Of a stretch of DNA of 64,000 nt, positions 41,587 through 51,103 are shown in pieces (the stretch's first letter is position 1; the number at the start of each line of letters is the position of its first letter). The notes under the pieces were generated by a model. It was not told where the DNA came from. It made no database searches and saw only the letters and a program-made list of their open reading frames with translations. This stretch comes from Haliscomenobacter sp. (lineage in GTDB: Bacteria; Bacteroidota; Bacteroidia; Chitinophagales; Saprospiraceae), in contig NZ_JADKCX010000006.1 of assembly GCF_016718685.1 (NCBI RefSeq), positions 62,001-126,000 of the forward strand. Direction: 5' to 3'. The translations under genes were made by a program, and so were the position numbers.

Positions 41587-44398
41587 ATGCCCAGCAATAC
41601 CGACGTTTTTTTGACCCTGAATACCCCCATGCATACGGCCAAAATCGGCCGCATCAGCGTAGACCAAGGTGGCCGCTATTTGCTGACTGCCAGCAATGAC
41701 AAAACCGCCAAACTTTGGGACCTGCGCAGCGGCACCTTACTGCGCACCTTACGCCCACCCATTGGAGCTGGCAATGAAGGATGCTGTACGCTGCCGCACT
41801 TTCGCCAGATGCAGGTAGCGGCGGTAGGGGCTGGACTAGCAAAGACGGATTGAACCTCCATTTATCTCTTCGATCCCTCCAGTGGCGAGTTACTCCGGCG
41901 GCTCAGCGGCTTGCCCAATGTGATCCTTTGACCTGCAATTTTCGCCCGATGGTCACTACCTTGCTGCTGCCTTGGCCGGCAGCAACGGCATCAAAATCTG
42001 GCGCTGCAGCGATTGGGGTTTGCACGCAGAAGACAAAAACTATGGTGGTGACGCCTACAAACTCGCCTTTGATGCCTAGGGGCAGCGCCTGGCTACCGTC
42101 TGCTACGATGGCCACCTGCGCTTACACGATGCCACAGGTAAATTGCTGCAAAAAATCAAAACCACGGGTGGAAGTCGACCCATCTCCCTCGCTTTTTCAC
42201 CAGATGCACGGCTGCTGGCCATTGGTTATAATGATAGCCCCACAATACAGGTACTGGATGCCCAAACCCTGCAAGTCTTGTATACACCCAATATAAATGG
42301 GGCAGTACCCTTGACCAACACTTGATGTCAGTTGCCTTCTCCGCCGACGGCCATTCCCTCGCGGCGGGTGGCGTTTATCAGTTGTTCCAAAATGGCCGCT
42401 GGCAGAACCAAATCCGCGTTTGGAAACAAGCCGGGCAGGGCGAGTATACCGATTATGCTGGCCGCGGGAAATACCATTATGGACCTCAAGGCGCTGCCCA
42501 ATGGAACTTTTGTGTTTGGCGGATTCCAACCCGATTGGGGCAGCATTGATCCAGCAGCCGGGGAGCGCCAGCGCCACCTGAGTGTAGATGCCTATAGTTT
42601 TAGAGCCAAAGACAAATCCCATTTTCGCCTGGGTACCAATGGGGAGTCGCTGGGCTTTACCCCGCTGTATCAATCTCCCCGGCAGTTTCAAGTCCCTACC
42701 CGCCAACTGCGTTTAGGCGCGTCCAATGACCCCGCCGCACAAGCAGATGCCTTTGGTTTAAAACTCAGCGATTGGAATGATACCCCCAGTCCCCAACTCA
42801 ATGGCCAGGCACTCAAGTTCCTCCAGCAATACGAATACAGCTATAGTGTGGACATTGCCACGGAGGCCAGGGTTTTGTGTTGGGTGCCTAACTGGACGCT
42901 TTACTGCGCCGACGCCCAGGGGCAATTGCGCTGGCAGCAGCCCTGCAAGCAACCGCCTTGTGCGTCAAAATCGACCCAGAAGCAAGTAGTTGCTGCGGGC
43001 TGCGGCGATGGCTGCATCCGCTATTACCGCTTTCGTGACGGGCAGCCCCTGCTCACTATATTCTTGCATCCCGACGACCAACGCTGGGTGCTCTGGACGC
43101 CCTCAGGGTATTACGATGCCGCACCCGGTGCCGAGGAATTCCTGGGCTGGCACGTCAACCAGGGGCCAGATAGAGCCGCAGAGTATTACCCCCTCTCGCA
43201 TTTTCGGGATACCTACCACCGCCCCGATGTGATCGATCTGATGCTGGAAACCCTGGATGAGGCAGAAGCACTAAAACAAGCAAACCAGGCCACCCAGCGC
43301 CAACGCAGCACCCTGCCAATCACCAGCCAATTGCCGCCCAGCGTGCGCATCCACAGCCCACGCGATGGTGCCGAAACGGATCGTGAGCAGATCCTGCTGG
43401 AGTACCAGGTCCATTCACCCAATGGCGAAACCATCACGGGCATTCGCATCGCGGTAGATGGGCGTCCGGTCAGCGTGGAGCGGAGCATCAAACCCGTGGG
43501 GGAGCGGCTGAGCGCCCAGGTGCCCATTCCAGCAGGCGCATCTACGGTATCGGTCATCGCCGAAAACCGCCACGGGGCGGGTGTAGCGGCTACCGTGCAG
43601 GTCTTGCGGCGCAAACCCGAGCCAGTAGCCAGTACCGTGGACATTCGGCCAGTGCTCTACGTGCTGGCCATCGGGGTCAGCGCCTACCAACACGCGGACA
43701 TCAATCAGCTGGCCTTTGCCGCCAAAGACGCTGAAGATTTCACCACTTGCCTGCGCCGCCAGCACAACCTGCTGTACCGCAGCGTGGAGATCAAACTGCT
43801 CACCGAGGCCGACGCCCACAAAGACAATATCCTGGATGGACTCGATTGGCTGGTGCAACAAACCGATAGCCGCGATGTGGCCATGCTCTACTTCTCGGGG
43901 CACGGCATTCAAGACAACCAGGGCAATTTTTATTACCTGCCCGTCAATGCTGATCCGGGAGCACTGCGGCGCAGCGCCCTCTCGCAAGGGGATGTACAAG
44001 CCACCATCCGCTCGGTGGCGGGCAAAATCGCGGTGTTTATGGATGCTTGCCATTCGGGTAGCCTGATGCATCCACTCACGGCGCGGAGCTTGCCGCCCGA
44101 CATCGCGGCGGTGGTCAATGAACTTTGTGCCGCTGAAAACGGGGCTGTGGTATTTTCCAGTGCCACCTCTCGTGAATATGCCCTCGAAGACGCCCGCTGG
44201 CAAAACGGGGCCTTTACCAAAGCGCTGGTGGAAGGGCTGTCGGGCAAAGCCCTGGCCAACGAACAAGGCAAAATCACGGTCAAATCCCTGGATGTGTATG
44301 TGTCGGAACGGGTGAAGGAACTGACGAGTGGCAAGCAGCACCCGGCTACGGTGTATCCGCCGAATGTGCCGGATTTTCCGGTGGCGGTGCGGGGGTAG
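41587..44398 (+). pseudogene. WD40-repeat caspase (peptidase C14) gene, multiply frameshifted
   Basis: Encodes an N-terminal WD40 propeller (GRYLLTASNDKTAKLWDLRSG, LQFSPDGHYLAAALAGSNGIKIW, LAFSPDARLLAIGYNDS, VAFSADGHSLAAGG) and a C-terminal caspase-like peptidase. The propeller coding is broken at several places: near 41780, 41830, 41870, 41935, 42300 and 42465, plus an in-frame TAG at about 42077 between FDA and GQRLATVCYDG. From about 42465 the frame is intact to 44398 and retains the catalytic His in YFSGHGIQD (about 43900) and Cys in MDACHSGSL (about 44050). Such proteins are frequent in Saprospiria. Several lesions plus a nonsense codon argue for decay, although local sequence error cannot be excluded. 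Confidence 0.8.
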
Positions 44399-44454
44399 GG
44401 AGAAACGCGACAAGTGCTTAATTAGCGTGAGTTTTGAGTTAATCAGGTAAGAAT

Positions 44455-44602
44455 GTGCGACTTCTCCGAAGTCGGAACCCCGGATTGTCAATATGTTCTA
44501 CAAACGTGTGACCTCTCCGAGGTCATTTTATCGACTTCGGAGAAGTCGCATGTTTGTAGCATTTGTATCAGCAGTTTTTTTACGACTTCGGAGAAGTCGC
44601 AC
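44455..44602. repeat. Four copies of a CGACTTCTCCGAAGTCG-type palindrome
   Basis: Between the caspase gene and the aminotransferase. Copy 1 (44455-44474) and copy 4 (44583-44602) are exact reverse complements over 20 bp. Copy 3 (44532-44551) has the orientation of copy 4. Copy 2 (44506-44525) is a compensated variant, GTGTGACCTCTCCGAGGTCA, in which both arms changed together. An additional pair, TTCTACAAAC with GTTTGTAG, extends the stem between copies 2 and 3. No gene is present in this 296-bp gap. Confidence 0.82.
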
Positions 44603-44694
44603 TTCTTTGATTATCAATAGGATTAATTCAGGATTCACGTTATATTTACAGGCACCTCTATGCAAGCAGTCCACTAACCATAAAACCACCACCT

Positions 44695-45828
44695 ATGTCC
44701 AATCTCTCGCGCCGCCAATGGCTCAGAACCGCCGGTCTAGCCTCCGGAGCCTTACCCCTGATGAGTGTTGCTGGAAAAGCCGCTTCTTTTGAAGGCTTTT
44801 TAGCCTCCTTGAACCACCTGCCACCCGGCATCATCGCCAAACTGAATTCCAATGAAAACCCTTACGGGCCATCGGAGTTCGTGCGCAAAGCCATCACGAA
44901 TGCCTTTGACAAAGCCTGTCGGTATACCTTTCCAGAAACAAGTGCAGTGGTGGAAAAAGTTGCCGCCAAAGAAGGCGTTAACCCCGACCAGGTGCTGCTC
45001 ACCGTTGGCTCCACCGAAGGACTAAAAATCACTGCGCTGGCGCTGCGCCTGTTCGAAGGGGAAGTGATCGCCCCTGCACCCACTTTTGATGCTTTGATGG
45101 TATACGCCGAAGCCATGGGCGGCTACGTCAATCGAGTCCCCGTGCTGGACAACGCGGATCTTTCCCTCGACCTCGACGAGATGGAACGCCGCGTGACGGC
45201 CAATACCCGCCTGGTTTTCGTTTGTAATCCCAACAACCCCACTGGAAGTATTCTTCCCGCCGCCCGACTGAGGGATTTCTGTGAAAGCCTTTCCAAACGC
45301 ACCGTGGTGTTTAGTGATGAAGCCTACTTCGATTACATTACCGAGCCGGGCTATCCCAGCATGGTGGAGCTGGTCAAAAAGAACGCCAACGTGATTGTGT
45401 CCCGCACCTTTTCAAAAGTGTACGGCATGGCGGGGATGCGCATTGGTTACTTGATTGCACGCCCCGACCTCATTCGCCGCCTCAAAGCGGTACAGATCGA
45501 TCAACCCAATATGCTGGCGTTACACGCCGCCAATGCCGCTCTTGTCGATCAGGATTTTTACCGTTTTAGCCTGCAAAAAAATACCGAGGGCAAAGCCTTG
45601 CTTTACCAAACCCTCGATTCGTTGAAGCTGCCCTATGTGCGCAGCCATGCCAATTTTGTCTTTTTCAAAACAGGCAAAGACATTGGCGGGGTCATCCGCG
45701 ACATGCGGGCGCAGGGCATTGAAGTAGGCCGTCCGTTTTTGCCCTTGTCGGAGTGGTGCCGCGTGAGTACCGGGAAAATGGAAGAATTGGAGGCATTCAA
45801 AAAAGGTATATTGAAGGTACTGGGGTAG
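44695..45828 (+). CDS. Tat-exported class I/II aminotransferase (HisC-like)
   Basis: A 377-residue PLP enzyme. The fold shows KLNSNENPYGPS near the N-terminus, VCNPNNPTGS (Asn and Asp binding PLP), FSDEAYFDY, and the Schiff-base Lys in SRTFSKVYGMAGMRIGY. These are features of histidinol-phosphate aminotransferase-like proteins. Unusually, it begins with a twin-arginine signal (SRRQWLRTAGLASGALPL, residues 5-22), so it should fold with PLP and be exported to the periplasm. That makes a role in histidine synthesis unlikely. It may act on amino acids or peptidoglycan-derived substrates outside the cytoplasm. It is convergent with dabB. Confidence 0.87.
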   Translation: MSNLSRRQWLRTAGLASGALPLMSVAGKAASFEGFLASLNHLPPGIIAKLNSNENPYGPSEFVRKAITNAFDKACRYTFPETSAVVEKVAAKEGVNPDQVLLTVGSTEGLKITALALRLFEGEVIAPAPTFDALMVYAEAMGGYVNRVPVLDNADLSLDLDEMERRVTANTRLVFVCNPNNPTGSILPAARLRDFCESLSKRTVVFSDEAYFDYITEPGYPSMVELVKKNANVIVSRTFSKVYGMAGMRIGYLIARPDLIRRLKAVQIDQPNMLALHAANAALVDQDFYRFSLQKNTEGKALLYQTLDSLKLPYVRSHANFVFFKTGKDIGGVIRDMRAQGIEVGRPFLPLSEWCRVSTGKMEELEAFKKGILKVLG

Positions 45829-45848
45829 CTAGAATTGTGAAGACAGCT

Positions 45849-45885
45849 CAAAAAAGCCCGGCAGCGAACATTCGACTGCCGGGCT
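45849..45885 (-). terminator. Intrinsic terminator of the dab cluster
   Basis: On the minus strand AGCCCGGCAG pairs with CTGCCGGGCT (45885-45876 with 45864-45855), extended by TTCG/CGAA across a one-base bulge. Six U follow (45854-45849). It lies just after the dabB stop and faces the convergent aminotransferase, whose transcripts it may also end. Confidence 0.85.
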
Positions 45886-45894
45886 AAAATCTTC

Positions 45895-47758
45895 TTAGGA
45901 AGATCTAAAAGCGATAGGATGATAAGCTTTTTTATGCTGGCCCAGAAAAATCCGGGTGTATATTCTCAAAATGGTCAATTCCAGAAACAGAAAATTCAAT
46001 CCCATCAATCCGACCAGAACCAGTTGATTGGCCGAAACGTGGGTAAACATCAAGTCGATGCCAATGAAAGTTGGGGTGATGGGAAAACCTGAAAAACCCA
46101 AACAAGACAACAGAAAAACCAAGGCAATCTCCCGGTGTTCGTAACTGTGACCGTGGTAGTGGTCTAAGGCAAGACTTCCTTCTTTGGCTTTGATGCGGTG
46201 CAGGCAAATGTATCCGACTATCGCCGCTATCAGCGCGCCACTCAAGTAAAAAGCGATTTCCAGGAGCTCTACATCCTTGTTCCATAAAATCGAAAGTGCG
46301 ATAAACGATTGGCTAAAAAATGCGGTCAGCCAGGCTTGCTGCGCATCTTTGCGCTCCGTAAACGCTTTCAGTACCATCAGCAAGGCCAAACCGAAAAACA
46401 ATGGGTAGATAAGTGTACGCATGAACACTGATGCTTCCTTTGAATAGAATACTTGCAGTGCCGGTAGCTTGTAGCAAACCATCGGGACAAGCCCCAAGTC
46501 CGGCGCATGAAACTCAATTGACGGCCAATCCACTTGAAAGGATGCCACATGTAGCTGCTGAGTAAATAATCAAAATTCCATTCCTTGAGGCTTAAAATAT
46601 AAGCACCTTGTTTTATTTTTTTGAACAAAGAATCGGGTTCAACGGTATTGCGAGGCCTAAAGTTGAAAAACATATCGTGTACCAAATAACTCAGCACCGA
46701 AGGAGAAACCAAAAGCTGATAGGTTCTCAAAAAAGCATTCCCGGCAAAATGGAAGAGCGCCAATACATGAAAACCGAGGGCGACTTCAATAAAAATCAAT
46801 CCGATTTGAGCGATGGAAGCATAAGCAATCTGGGTTTTAACCGTCGATTGAACCCGGGCAATCAGGGTCGCAATGACGCTGCTGAGTAAACCGACCGCAA
46901 TGACCAATCCTTTGATGATCCATTCATTTCCCCAAAAAGTATAGGTACGCAACAACAGAAATACCCCGATGTGTACCGAAAGGGAGCCATAAAAAATGGC
47001 ACTTGAGGTGGTTGGCCCTTCCATGGCCCGGGGCAACCAGGTGGAAAAAGGCAATTGTGCTGATTTGATGGCAGCCGCAATCACAATCATAATAGAGATA
47101 AACATGGACTGGAAATGGTGCGCACGGAATACATACAGTACCGGCTCGACCTGGTTCCACTCCATAAAAGTGATGTTTTTGTGCCACAAATGATGGCTCA
47201 TCCACATCGCCAGGATCAGACAAATATCGCCTAGTCGATAAAAAGACAGGACTTTAAATCCATTTTTTACAGGTAAATAACGATCGCGGTAAAAGGCAAT
47301 CAACAAGAATGAGGTGATGCCCAGAATTTCCCAACCGACAAAAAGTGTCTCAAAATTACCGGAGAAAACAATCAGGTTGTAACCCACAAAGAAGGCAAGC
47401 AGAGTGGTAAAAAAGCGTTTAAATCCCTCTTCCCGGTGCATGTAATACCGACTAAAAATGACCACTAAAAACGTCAGAATCGCACCCATAAACGCAAAGA
47501 CGGCAGTGGTTTTGTCGAAATAGAAATCAATAAAAAACTCAAAATGGGGGCTTTGGTACAATACGATGCTTTTGACGTCCAGTGTAGGATAATGATTCAC
47601 CAACCACCAGGGAATAAAAGCAATGGTTCCCAACAATTGCAGTCCAACGCTGGCAATCGCAAGGCCAGAAAGGATGGATTCTTTTTACGTGATACCAACA
47701 GGCTGGTCAAAAAGGCCAGTATCGGAAGAACAATAAAGAATTGCAGTATAACTTGCAT
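45895..47758 (-). CDS. dabB: DabB: NuoL-like membrane subunit of inorganic carbon transporter, two frameshifts
   Basis: Proton-conducting partner of DabA, related to complex I subunit NuoL and antiporter subunits. A start at 47758 (MQVILQFFIVLPILAFLTSLLVS) lies 9 nt after the dabA stop. After VSRKK the frame shifts near 47679-47686, and LLGTIAFIPWWLVNHYP follows in the main frame. That frame holds FETLFVGWEILGITSFLLIAFY, AAAIKSAQLPFSTWLPRAMEGPTTSSAIFYGSL and YASIAQIGLIFIEV. After MRRTWGL a second shift occurs at the four-C run 46493-46496 (+ strand); an extra base gives TWGLVPMVCYKLPAL and continues to 45895. Both breaks look like single missing bases. The expected product is about 620 residues. 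Confidence 0.85.
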
Positions 47759-47767
47759 GGTAGAACG

Positions 47768-50387
47768 TCAATTGAGCGTGAAAACGGGCAAATTTTCCTG
47801 GGTGGCATTGGCAATCTGGTTCGTTTCCATTTCATTTGCGGTTTCAATCAGCATATGGAAATCCTGGACTACTGCAGTATGTCGTGTTAATGGGTTGTAT
47901 GGCACAAATGCACCTGCTTTGAAATAGTAGAACTGTTTGGTTTCAGGATTGAGGACCACCAAATGCACCCATTCGTTGATGAACCATTCGTACATTTCCG
48001 GCGCAGATTGAATGGTTTTTAACACCACCTCCGGGAAATGCTCCACGATAATCAGCAAGCGCATTGGATCATGTACTTCGATCATTTGTACCGGAAGGCC
48101 GGGGCGCAAATCACCATCGCTGCTGTTGGCTACGCCAAAAAGACCCATGACGTTGTGGGGCAATTTGGTTCCCGCGCCCAGTTTGTAATTGTCTACCCGC
48201 GAAAAATAGTACTCCAGGTTAATCCCGCCACAAACCGGCCCAAGGGGGCGCATGATGCCTGGAAGCAATTTCCCTTTCAGGTCGGTGCGGTAATCGTATG
48301 AGTTCAAAAATGCCCGGCGATCCAGGAACAAACCTTTGGTCAAATCGCGGCGCCCCACGATGCAAAGGGTATTGGTTCCGTGACCCAGTTCTGGTCGGGG
48401 TTCAAACAAGGAAACCGAGCGGTTTTTGATGGCTTTGCGGATTTTTCGAATGTGCATTTTACTACTGATAGATGCGAACCTCCGCGAGCGTTCTTTGGCG
48501 TTCAGGTCAAGTGCAAGTTCAAAAGCGGCAACATTTTTCCGGTGCAATCCAAAATTTTCAGTTGTAAGGATACGGGTATCAAAATAGGCCATTTCATCAG
48601 CAGCGGTATCGTGCAGTCCACCTATGAATTGTGTTTCCACAGGTATGTCTATGCCGTTTGATTTCAAACCAGCCCTCACCCCAGGATGATTAGCCATATG
48701 GGCAAATACCCTGGCATTCACCGAGCCTGGTCGTCCGCTACATGCCCCACAATCGTGGGCACCATGGTGGGGGTTATTTGCACTACTCGACCCATGGGCA
48801 ATGACGTATACAATGGGCGCAAAATTTTTGATCAAACCCATGCCGCGCAATTGTCCTTCCACCCGCGTGGTCATTTCTTCCACGGTAAACCCGATTTGTA
48901 GACCATTTTCACGGTCATCCGGATTTTTGTTTTCAATGCTGAGTTCGGCATCATTGTTCATGTGTGCAAAAGCATCGGAAATGGCAGGGCTCATTTTGGG
49001 GCGGAAGAGGGTCAGAAAGGTTTCGACCGCTGCCCAGAAACCGAGGGTCAGGGTGATGACGAAGCCGGGCAAGAGGGTATGTGTTTTATTGCTGAACAAC
49101 AGCACCTTTTTGCGGTGGGTGCTTGCTCCAAATTCTTTGATTAAATAAGCAGGGGTTACGGGTGCTGGGCAGAGTTTTTCATAAAACTGCCCATTTTCAG
49201 GTTGAAAAAAAAACTCCACCCCAAAAAAACCTGGAGCTCCTAGCGTTTGGCAGCTTGGATCTACATGTTCGATGTGCCGACGCAAGGAACATTCCCGTTC
49301 ATCGATACAAAAGATCGCTTGGAAACTATTGGCTATGGTTGCTGGATGAAGGAGTTGTTCTCGTTTGCCAATCCCGGCAAGTACTGCATCGTAATAATCC
49401 CACTCAAAAGCGTTTTGCCAAAGCGAAAAAACTTCTTGCAATTCAGTGGCTTCAACTTCGGCGAACAGATTCTGGGGAGGGGTATTTACACGTGTAGAGA
49501 GGGGTTGCCATCCCTTTCCTAGCTGCGCTTCCAGGGCATCAATTTCCAACAGCAATTCAAAAATAATCAGCTCACGCAGCGATATTTTTCGGCTATCGAG
49601 TAAGGCCTCGGGTTTATCCTCTATGGCGGATACAATCCCGGACCAGCCCTGGTGGCTGAATTGCTGATCAAAAAGATATTGCTCGAAGTAACGTTCGTCA
49701 CCTACTACTCTGCCCAATAAGTCGCTGATTTTCAGTTTGTCCTGAAGTAACAGGTTGCGGGCTCTTTGGGTTTTGAAAAAACTCGTAAACCCGTTGCGCT
49801 CCAATTCCTTCAATGCGGCCAAAAATCCGACATCATTGCCCGGAAATTTCCAGAGGGAAATGCCCTGATCCAAATAACTACACAGCACCCGGAAAAGTAA
49901 GGGCTGAACCAATGTGTCCAAGTCAAGGTGAAATTGGCTTTTCCAATGTGCTCTCAAGCTGTTGATTCGGGGAATAGTGGAGGTATCGTAAGGGGCCGAA
50001 ATCAATTTTTCCTTCCATTGTGCTACCTGTCTGGCTCCTTTTGTCTTCTATTACTCGATTGAGCACTTCTTCCCGAATGCGGCCATTTTTGTACAATTGC
50101 CGGAATTCTTCCAACTGTAGCGTAACCTGGTAACCAAAAATTTTTGCAGCTTTAAAAATGGCTTCGTAAAATTTCAGGTGCTGATACGCATGCAAAGAAT
50201 TGTGGTGAATAAAATCTTTTAGCGCTGATTGAGCCGGCAAATGGTGTTTGATTTCGTGCAAAACATGAGCTTCATCAAATGGGGGATGGATTTTACCATT
50301 CAGATAAGCATCTTGAGCATCGACCGATTCAATGGACACTGGATTTTTTGCAGCGAATTCAACACCAACTTGCGACTTGATCATCAT
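47768..50387 (-). CDS. dabA: DabA: DUF2309 carbonic-anhydrase-like subunit of inorganic carbon transporter, one frameshift
   Basis: A large cytoplasmic zinc protein that, with DabB, drives energy-coupled accumulation of bicarbonate. The N-terminal 130 residues (HHLPAQSALKDFIHHNSLHAYQHL) are in one frame. After KIDFGP the conserved YDTSTIPRINSLRAHWKS is in the next frame. One extra base around 49990-49995 explains this and gives an 872-residue protein. Zinc ligands known in the family are conserved: Cys and Asp in FCIDERE (near 49305), and His and Cys in VIAHGSS..HDCGACSG (about 48735-48795). It lies 9 nt before dabB and 20 nt after the carbonic anhydrase gene. Confidence 0.9.
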
Positions 50388-50407
50388 CGTTAATTTTGAA
50401 ATCAGGT

Positions 50408-51088
50408 CTAAGCCATATGGACTTCAACCGAGCTTTTATTGTGAATCCAAGTATCCTCAAAAAAATCAACGACTCCGGAATCCAGATGGTGTTTGGCACC
50501 AATGATGGCTATTTCCCCTTTTTCAACCATCTGTTCCAAAATGTAACTCCGGTTGAGGATGGTTTTTACCGAGCGCTTGATGTTGATATCGGTTACGTTT
50601 TCCACAAAGTCAGCATTTTTGGAATTGCGTTTTTGGGGTTCGCTTACCGTATTTTCCTGATAGACGGCAGGTTGGATTTTGGCCAACAAGTCGGTCAGGT
50701 TACCCATTTCAACGTGGTCACAAGCGCCCTTAATGGCACCACAGCTGGTGTGTCCCAATACCACAATTAGCTTTGATCCAGCTATTTTACAGGCAAACTC
50801 AAGACTGCCAATGATATCGGTATTGACTACATTACCGGCGATGCGAATTGAGAATACGTCGCCCAAACCCTGATCGAAAATTAACTCTGCCGAGGTACGG
50901 CTATCTATACAACTTAGAATCACGGCAAAGGGCCACTGACCATCGCGGGTTTCGTTGGCTTGTTGAAGCAAATTGCGGCTGATTTTTAAATTATTGACAA
51001 ACCGCTGATTTCCTTCCTTCAAAAATTCCAAGGCTTTGGTCGGAGTAATGCTTGATTGTGTTTCAAATGAATGCGCTTTCATAATCAC
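50408..51088 (-). CDS. Beta-class carbonic anhydrase
   Basis: Interconverts CO2 and bicarbonate in the cytoplasm. The 226-residue enzyme has the full zinc site: Cys60, Asp62 and Arg64 (SCIDSR), then His113 and Cys116 (LGHTSCGAIKGA). The start is MIMKAHSFETQSS. It lies between a SulP transporter (15 nt) and dabA (20 nt), a context that fits dissolved-inorganic-carbon uptake. The length and the R/D dyad are normal for the clade. Confidence 0.95.
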   Translation of the reverse strand: MIMKAHSFETQSSITPTKALEFLKEGNQRFVNNLKISRNLLQQANETRDGQWPFAVILSCIDSRTSAELIFDQGLGDVFSIRIAGNVVNTDIIGSLEFACKIAGSKLIVVLGHTSCGAIKGACDHVEMGNLTDLLAKIQPAVYQENTVSEPQKRNSKNADFVENVTDINIKRSVKTILNRSYILEQMVEKGEIAIIGAKHHLDSGVVDFFEDTWIHNKSSVEVHMA

Positions 51089-51103
51089 TATGTGTTGATT
51101 TTA

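Noticed and set aside
41286..41667. Short open frames on both strands before the WD40-caspase gene
   Set aside because: No start signals, no motifs, skewed AC-rich composition.
44493..44792. 99-codon open frame starting in the CGACTTC repeats
   Set aside because: Made of repeat sequence and overlaps the well-supported aminotransferase start in another frame.
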